A stretch of 64,000 nt of DNA. Origin: an uncultured Burkholderiales bacterium (GTDB taxonomy: Bacteria; Pseudomonadota; Gammaproteobacteria; Burkholderiales; Burkholderiaceae_C). The DNA lies in the NCBI GenBank assembly GCA_903870145.1, contig CAIQBO010000020.1, positions 62,001 through 126,000 of the forward strand. Reading direction: 5' to 3'. The position numbers and the translations under genes are program-made. Position 1 is the first letter of the stretch; each line of letters opens with the position of its first letter. Shown here piece by piece: positions 59,588-64,000 of this stretch. A model generated the notes under the pieces. It was not told where the DNA came from, ran no database searches, and saw only the letters and a program-made list of their open reading frames with translations.

Positions 59588-60628
59588 ATGGCATTTCAGA
59601 ACATTGTAAACACCCAAGGGGGCTCCCTAGTGGATGTGCAGGGCCTGTTGGTGGGCCAGTACACACTGCCCACGCGCCTGACGGGCTGCTCGGTTGTGCT
59701 GGCGCCTGAAGCTGCCGTTGGGGCAGTGGATGTTCGCGGCGCAGCACCCGGCACGCGTGAGACCGATTTGCTCGACCCGGCCAATTTGGTCGACAAAGTG
59801 CATGCGATCGTGCTGTGTGGGGGCAGTGCATTTGGCCTGGACGCGGCCAGTGGCGTGATGCGCTGGCTGGATGAAAAAGGCATTGGGTTTCAGACCGGCT
59901 ACGGCTGTGTGCCGATCGTTCCAGCGGCCGTCTTGTTTGATTTGCCCATGGTCCGCTCAGGTGACGATCCTCTGGCCAGGCCCGATGCGCAGGCAGGTTA
60001 CGCCGCCTGCTTAGCCGCTAGCAGCCATGCCCCCGAGTCAGGCAACGTGGGCGCAGGTGCAGGCGCCGCCGTGGGCAAACTGTTTGGCCTTGAGCGCGCC
60101 ATGAAAGGCGGCATCGGTCACGCCAGTGTGCGGGTAGGCCCTTGGGTGGTGGCAGCCATGGTCGCTTGCAATGCCGTGGGCGATGTGATCGACCCCGCAA
60201 CAGGCCAAGTCATAGCCGGTGCGCGCACGGTAGACGGCAAAACACTTCTGAATACACAACAAGCCTTGCTGGGAGGCGTGACAAGCACGCGCCCCATGGC
60301 TGGCACCAACACCACCATTGGCGTGGTGGCCACCAACGCCACTTTGAACAAAGCCCAAGCCAAGCGCTTGGCGATGAGCGCGCACGATGGTCTGGCGCGC
60401 AGCATTCGGCCTGCGCACACCACGCTGGATGGTGACACTTTGTTTGCCTTGGCCAGCTGCGCCTACAAGCAAGAGCCTGACCTGATGCTGCTGACGGTCA
60501 TGGCAGCCCATGCCACGGCCTGTGCCACGGTCAACGCCATCTTGCAGGCCCAAGGCGTTGAGACTTTGAAGGGGTATTTGCCTGCAGCCAAAGCCTTTCA
60601 TGAATTGCAGAAACAGAAGTTAAACTGA
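59588..60628 (+). CDS. P1-family (DmpA-like) aminopeptidase
   Basis: A 346-residue Ntn-type hydrolase of family S58. The N-terminal LVDVQGLLVGQYTLPTRLTG, the Gly-rich CGGSAFGLDAASGVMRWLDE, SGNVGAGAGAAVGKLFGLER and the cleavage-site region AGTNTTIGVVATNATL are characteristic; in relatives the chain is cut before a Thr or Ser that becomes the nucleophile, here most likely Thr242 after Asn241. Family members trim N-terminal D- or L-amino acids, beta-peptides, or nylon oligomers. ATG 59588 was chosen for GGAGG with 5-base spacing. It is divergent from the peptide importer, suggesting that imported peptides are its substrates. Confidence 0.85.
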   Translation: MAFQNIVNTQGGSLVDVQGLLVGQYTLPTRLTGCSVVLAPEAAVGAVDVRGAAPGTRETDLLDPANLVDKVHAIVLCGGSAFGLDAASGVMRWLDEKGIGFQTGYGCVPIVPAAVLFDLPMVRSGDDPLARPDAQAGYAACLAASSHAPESGNVGAGAGAAVGKLFGLERAMKGGIGHASVRVGPWVVAAMVACNAVGDVIDPATGQVIAGARTVDGKTLLNTQQALLGGVTSTRPMAGTNTTIGVVATNATLNKAQAKRLAMSAHDGLARSIRPAHTTLDGDTLFALASCAYKQEPDLMLLTVMAAHATACATVNAILQAQGVETLKGYLPAAKAFHELQKQKLN

Positions 60629-60652
60629 GGCCATTCAAAAATAAGAGGCAGC

Positions 60653-62377
60653 ATGTTCACCACATTGAGCCGATGGGCAGAGCCACCTTCTTTCCCAGGT
60701 GATGAGGAGAAAACGCAGAATGCGAGTTTGTGCAACCAAGCCATCTTGCTGAGCCTGCTTTTTTCGGTCGTGATGATCGCCACAGGCTTGCTGGGCCAGA
60801 ATGTTGCCAGCAGAACCTTGGCCATTGGAGGCTTATGGGTGGTTGTGCTGCTAGTGATGTGGCGCATGTCGCACAGCGTCTACCAACCCCTTGTTGCACC
60901 GGCGCTGGCGGGCCTCTTTTTTGCCTTTTTAACGGCCGTGAACATCAGCCAAGGAAGCATCCGAACACCGAGCGCCTCGTTTTATGTGTTTTGGGTGATC
61001 ATGGTGGGCCTGCTTTACAAGAAAAAAGGCATTGTGCTGGCCACTGTCTTCAGTTCTCTGGCAGTGCTGGGCCTGATCTTGGCAGAAAACGCGGGCCTGT
61101 TGCCCCTGCTGAACTACAGTGTGGGCGTGACGCAATGGGCTGCCTATACGTTTTTATTTGCCATCACAAGCAGTGCGGTGCTTCACACACAAAAAATCAT
61201 CCTCCAATCTTTGAGCCGTGCTGAAATTGAAATCGAGCAGCGCAAGCATATAGAGAAAAGCTTGCGCCTGAGCGAGTACCGACTTCGCCTGGTCTCAGAC
61301 AACGCCAAGGATGTGATTTGGGTCATGGCACCCGACGGCAAAATTACCTTTGTCAGTGCCGCTGTCCTGGCTCTGCGCGGCTACACGCCAGCCGAGGCTA
61401 TCGCGCAAACACTCGATCAAATCCTCACGCCCGCATCTCAAGCCATCAGCCTGGCCTACTTCGTCCAGCTGCATGCCGACATGGCGGCGGGACGCCCAGC
61501 ACAAAATTTCAGAGGCGAGTTGGAGTACCTGTGCAAAGACGGCTCCACCGTCTGGACCGATGTCGTCTCCTGCCCCATTGTGAATGAGCAAGGCATGGTG
61601 GAAATTTTGGGCATGTCGCGCGATATTTCAGAGCATAAAAAACGCCAAATCGATTTGGAAAATGAAGGGCAAAGGTTAACCGATCAGTTGGTTCAACTCG
61701 ATCGCCAGCGCAGCCTGGGTCAGATGTCTGCTGCTCTTGGACACGAGCTGAACCAACCGTTGACGGCCATCATGTCCAATGCCCAGGTGATACAGCGCGG
61801 CATGCAAACGGGCCGGTTGGAGCCCGTGCAGATCGAAGAATTTCTGAATCGGATTGTGCAAAACACCCGAAGGGCCAGTGACATCATTGAGAGGATACGC
61901 AACTTCATCCGGCCCTCTCAATCGGTCAAAGTTGCGGTGGATTTGCACGGCTTGGTGCATGACATTTTGGCCATGATTGCGCTTGAAGCAATTCAGCACA
62001 AAGTCAAGCTCAAGTTTGCACAAGCCCCAGGCCCATTTTGGGTACAAGGCGATGCGATTCAGCTCTCACAGGTCATACTGAATATTTTTCGCAATGCCAT
62101 GCAAGCGCTTGAACAGGTTGAGCTGCGCGAAATTGATATTCAAATCAAGCAAACCAAAGAGCATGTTGAGTTGTCCATCACAGACACAGGCCCTGGGCTG
62201 TTGCCAGAACATGTGGGTAAAGTAGGCACGGCTTTTTTCAGTACCAAAGCCAATGGTTTGGGCATGGGCTTGTCCATTTCCCGTGACATCATCGGCATGC
62301 ACCACGGAACCATGAACCTGAGCAATGCCGACAACGCAGGGCTGCGCGTGACGATCACCTTGCCGGCCATGCCGTAG
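60653..62377 (+). CDS. PAS-domain sensor histidine kinase
   Basis: A 574-residue membrane kinase. Residues about 28-180 contain five to six hydrophobic segments with short loops. A short coiled coil (185-206) leads to a PAS domain (207-330: RLVSDNAKDVIWVMAPDGKI, ending MVEILGMSRDISEHKK). The dimerisation helix has the phospho-acceptor His364 in SAALGHELNQPLTAIMSNAQ, and the ATPase domain has ILNIFRNAMQALEQ (N box), ITDTGPGLLPEHVG and NGLGMGLSISRDI. It resembles FixL/TodS-type kinases, without heme-binding evidence. GAGG precedes the ATG. It follows the aminopeptidase gene by 24 bases and is convergent with the LuxR-type regulator gene, its probable partner. Confidence 0.9.
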   Translation: MFTTLSRWAEPPSFPGDEEKTQNASLCNQAILLSLLFSVVMIATGLLGQNVASRTLAIGGLWVVVLLVMWRMSHSVYQPLVAPALAGLFFAFLTAVNISQGSIRTPSASFYVFWVIMVGLLYKKKGIVLATVFSSLAVLGLILAENAGLLPLLNYSVGVTQWAAYTFLFAITSSAVLHTQKIILQSLSRAEIEIEQRKHIEKSLRLSEYRLRLVSDNAKDVIWVMAPDGKITFVSAAVLALRGYTPAEAIAQTLDQILTPASQAISLAYFVQLHADMAAGRPAQNFRGELEYLCKDGSTVWTDVVSCPIVNEQGMVEILGMSRDISEHKKRQIDLENEGQRLTDQLVQLDRQRSLGQMSAALGHELNQPLTAIMSNAQVIQRGMQTGRLEPVQIEEFLNRIVQNTRRASDIIERIRNFIRPSQSVKVAVDLHGLVHDILAMIALEAIQHKVKLKFAQAPGPFWVQGDAIQLSQVILNIFRNAMQALEQVELREIDIQIKQTKEHVELSITDTGPGLLPEHVGKVGTAFFSTKANGLGMGLSISRDIIGMHHGTMNLSNADNAGLRVTITLPAMP

Positions 62378-62403
62378 GCCTGCACGGTTCGGTCAAACTT
62401 GAT

Positions 62404-63096
62404 TCAAAGATCGGCGTTGGCTGTCAGTCGAACCAAATCGGCAACGGTTTGAACATTGAGTTTTTCCATGGCCTGCTGCCGATGCAGTTTGACGGTGCGA
62501 AGCGCAATGCCCAACTGATCCGCAATCTGTTGGTTGATATGTCCACGCACCACAAGGCGCGCAACCTCGCGCTCGCGTGGGCTTAGCGAGCACACCATTT
62601 TTGCCAAACCTGTTTGCTGCGCTGCAAGCTGTTGCCGCTGTGAGCTCACGCCCAGCGCATGCGCAACAGCCTTTAAAAGCCTATCTGCCTCAATCGGCTT
62701 GAGCAAAAAATCCAGTGCACCCGCCCGAAAAGCGCTCACCGCTTCGGGCGCGCCACTGTCTCCACTCATCAGCAGCAAAGGCGTGTTGTCGCTTGCCGAG
62801 AGTTTTTGTTGCAGTTCCAGGCCGCCCAGTTCGGGCATCTTGACATCACACAAGACGCAGCAAGGACCCGGAAACTGCGCACGATGCAAAGCCAGCGTCT
62901 GCAAATAACTTTGCGCACTGTCGTGCTGCTCGCAGGCGTAGCCTTCCAAGCTCAGCAAAGCATCTAAGGCAGCCAAAATTTGCGGGTCATCGTCAATCAA
63001 AACGACACGCCCTAAAGCGCAGCGTGCAGCCAGTCTTTCATCTTCGACGGTGATCACCCTTCGAAGTTTGGCAGATTGGAAAGTGGTGGGGTTCAT
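62404..63096 (-). CDS. FixJ/LuxR-type response regulator
   Basis: A 230-residue two-domain regulator. The receiver domain (about 30-150) has the acidic pocket D35-D37 in VVLIDDDPQI, phospho-acceptor D84 in CVLCDVKMPELGG, S111 and K133 in FLLKPIEA. The C-terminal LuxR helix-turn-helix (about 168-228) reads LSPREREVARLVVRGHINQQ, IADQLGIALRTVKLHRQQAM and EKLNVQTVADLVRL. Two Cys flank the phosphorylation site (CCVLCD), which is unusual. Its ATG overlaps the stop of the receiver-only gene by 4 bases. It likely controls transcription on signal from the convergent kinase. Confidence 0.92.
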   Translation of the reverse strand: MNPTTFQSAKLRRVITVEDERLAARCALGRVVLIDDDPQILAALDALLSLEGYACEQHDSAQSYLQTLALHRAQFPGPCCVLCDVKMPELGGLELQQKLSASDNTPLLLMSGDSGAPEAVSAFRAGALDFLLKPIEADRLLKAVAHALGVSSQRQQLAAQQTGLAKMVCSLSPREREVARLVVRGHINQQIADQLGIALRTVKLHRQQAMEKLNVQTVADLVRLTANADL

Positions 63097-63590
63097 CGTT
63101 CATCGCGCTGGGCTAAGACCGTCAGATTGTGTGCCGTTGGAAACAAGGTTTGCTCAAGCTTACCGAGTTCGAATGGTTTTTGCAAACAGGCGATGCCCTT
63201 GGGGGCTGTGCCATAAGCACGCCTGGCCTCCTCGTTCAGGGCTGTGATGATCACGATCGGCAATTGGGGGTGCATCACACGCATGCATTGGGCCAACTCA
63301 AAGCCAGACATGCCAGGCAAGTTCAAATCGAAAACCGCACCTACCATGGTGGAATTGGCTGAATTAGCAGAGCAACCGGTGTGACTCAAGTCCTCCGCTT
63401 CGTCTACCAGATAAGCCAGCAGGCCCTCTCCTGAGCTGTACTGCATGATGCAATAGTCACTCAACTCGAACCAAGCGCCCAGGGCTTGGCCAATTTGCAA
63501 GTCATCGTCCACAATCAAAATTCTTCTTTGAGCAGCGCTGGGTTGGATGGCAAATGGTTTTGTCAACTGCTGGTATTTTTCGTCAACCAT
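63093..63590 (-). CDS. Single-domain response regulator (receiver only)
   Basis: A 165-residue receiver protein with no output domain: acidic pocket D28-D30 in RILIVDDDLQIGQAL, phospho-acceptor D88 in GAVFDLNLPGMSGFEL, T116 in VIITALNEEARRAYG, and K138 in CLQKPFELGKLEQ. An unusual Ser/Asn/Cys-rich insert (SHTGCSANSANST) precedes the phosphorylation site. With the LuxR-type regulator it could form a phosphate sink or relay for one kinase. It lies 5 bases after the small upstream gene. Confidence 0.9.
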   Translation of the reverse strand: MVDEKYQQLTKPFAIQPSAAQRRILIVDDDLQIGQALGAWFELSDYCIMQYSSGEGLLAYLVDEAEDLSHTGCSANSANSTMVGAVFDLNLPGMSGFELAQCMRVMHPQLPIVIITALNEEARRAYGTAPKGIACLQKPFELGKLEQTLFPTAHNLTVLAQRDER

Positions 63591-63595
63591 AAGGC

Positions 63596-63841
63596 TTAAA
63601 CACTTCTTTGAATTTCAGTTGCTTGTGTGGGGATGTGGTTTTGTAAAAAATTCAGCAACTTCAGGCCCACTTGCGCTTTGATGGTGGGGCTGTAAAACAG
63701 ACTGGTGCCCCCGCCTTCCAGTTGCGTCAGTTGCGCAACCGAAATCGCTGTGAATCGAGCCAAGCGCGTGACGTCCCAGCCCGTTTCACTGCGCAAGGCT
63801 TTGAGATTTTCTGCGTCAGCAGCATTCCAGTGCAGGCTCAT
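63596..63841 (-). CDS. Small protein with a helix-turn-helix-like region
   Basis: An 81-residue protein that I cannot name with certainty. Residues about 10-50 (AENLKALRSETGWDVTRLAR, FTAISVAQLTQLEGGG) resemble the first helices of an Xre-type helix-turn-helix: a helix, a turn, and a recognition helix ending in QLTQLEGG. The rest (FYSPTIKAQVGLKLLNFL) would be a helix. ATG 63841 is preferred to an in-frame ATG 30 bases upstream, which adds a Cys/Trp-rich end; neither has a good ribosome site. It is the first gene of the minus-strand unit with the two response regulators and may be a local regulator or sensor partner. Confidence 0.55.
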   Translation of the reverse strand: MSLHWNAADAENLKALRSETGWDVTRLARFTAISVAQLTQLEGGGTSLFYSPTIKAQVGLKLLNFLQNHIPTQATEIQRSV

Positions 63842-63960
63842 GCGGGGCTCGACTTTCTGCCAAAAGCACAATTTTTCCTTGATCAGCCGTGATGCTAGCT
63901 ATCGCAAGCGCATAAACAATAGCCCCAAGGGGCAAAAAATTCAATGAGGATGCTCAAACA

Positions 63961-64000
63961 ATGGCCAATGCCGCTGGCCCCGTCACCTCTGCCGCGGATC
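63961..64000 (+). CDS. Possible start of a gene running off the right edge
   Basis: ATG 63961 opens a frame (MANAAGPVTSAAD) to the end of the window, with GAGG at 63947-63950 about ten bases upstream. Another in-frame possibility in a different frame is ATG 63944. Only 13 codons are visible, so the product cannot be judged. Confidence 0.3.
   Translation, partial: MANAAGPVTSAAD

Noticed and set aside
63911..63940. GCCCCAAGGGGC followed by A residues as a terminator
   Set aside because: The loop would be only two to four bases and no gene ends there on the strand with a T tract; the upstream minus-strand gene starts, not ends, at this side.

Overview
The window looks like a chromosomal segment of a betaproteobacterium of the order Burkholderiales, most likely family Comamonadaceae (Limnohabitans/Rhodoferax-like). 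This rests on gene order (ftsQAZ-lpxC; ffh next to a CcsA/YpjD-like gene, a PP0621-family gene and ampD; tlpA-accBC-prmA-DUF3426), on a Lys/Ala/Pro-repeat histone H1-like protein, and on Bug-type and Liv-type solute receptors. I see no insertion sequence, phage, CRISPR array, rRNA or tRNA. Coding density is very high and many genes overlap by 4 bases.

Layout. 1-3.9 kb: end of the division/cell-wall cluster (ftsQ end, ftsA, ftsZ, lpxC). 9.0-3.9 kb (minus): RNB exoribonuclease, TonB-like protein, aroE, mtgA, ruvC in one tight run. 9.2-19.3 kb: rodA, tldD, a DAHP synthase gene behind an aromatic-amino-acid attenuator, mpl (minus), tlpA-like, accBC, prmA, a short DUF3426 gene. 24.3-19.4 kb (minus): nrdAB behind two NrdR-box-like sites, then the H1-like gene. 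26.4-24.8 kb (minus): CcsA-like, PP0621, ampD. 26.5-33.3 kb: ffh, a Rieske oxygenase/glutamine-synthetase-like pair, a gamma-glutamylcyclotransferase-like gene, miaB, DUF2889.

33.4-48.4 kb is one unidirectional run of 14 tightly packed genes: a GntR/UTRA regulator, a complete Liv-type ABC importer, a Bug-type receptor, a LeuC/LeuD-like hydratase, hydantoinase/oxoprolinase B and A, an isochorismatase-fold protein without the usual Cys, an FAD oxidoreductase and an isocitrate lyase/PEP mutase-family lyase. It reads as uptake plus catabolism of an unidentified lactam/imide or substituted dicarboxylic compound. It is the best candidate here for an undescribed system.

48.4-54.2 kb: DUF2237 and yebC (plus), then ubiU-ubiV-hemolysin III-ubiT-ubiD (minus), the genes of O2-independent ubiquinone synthesis plus UbiD, with an FNR-like site upstream. 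59.5-54.3 kb (minus): a five-gene dipeptide/oligopeptide ABC importer, divergent from a P1-family aminopeptidase gene. The right end holds a PAS histidine kinase facing two response regulators and a small helix-turn-helix-like gene.

Regulatory signals read directly from the bases include the Phe/Tyr leader peptide and attenuator before the DAHP synthase gene, NrdR-like boxes, a dyad over the gntR promoter, several intrinsic terminators, and a recurring arrangement in which a -10-like hexamer sits 6-8 bases before a start codon, suggesting leaderless or nearly leaderless transcripts. All functional calls come from reading motifs by eye; no database search or folding program was run.
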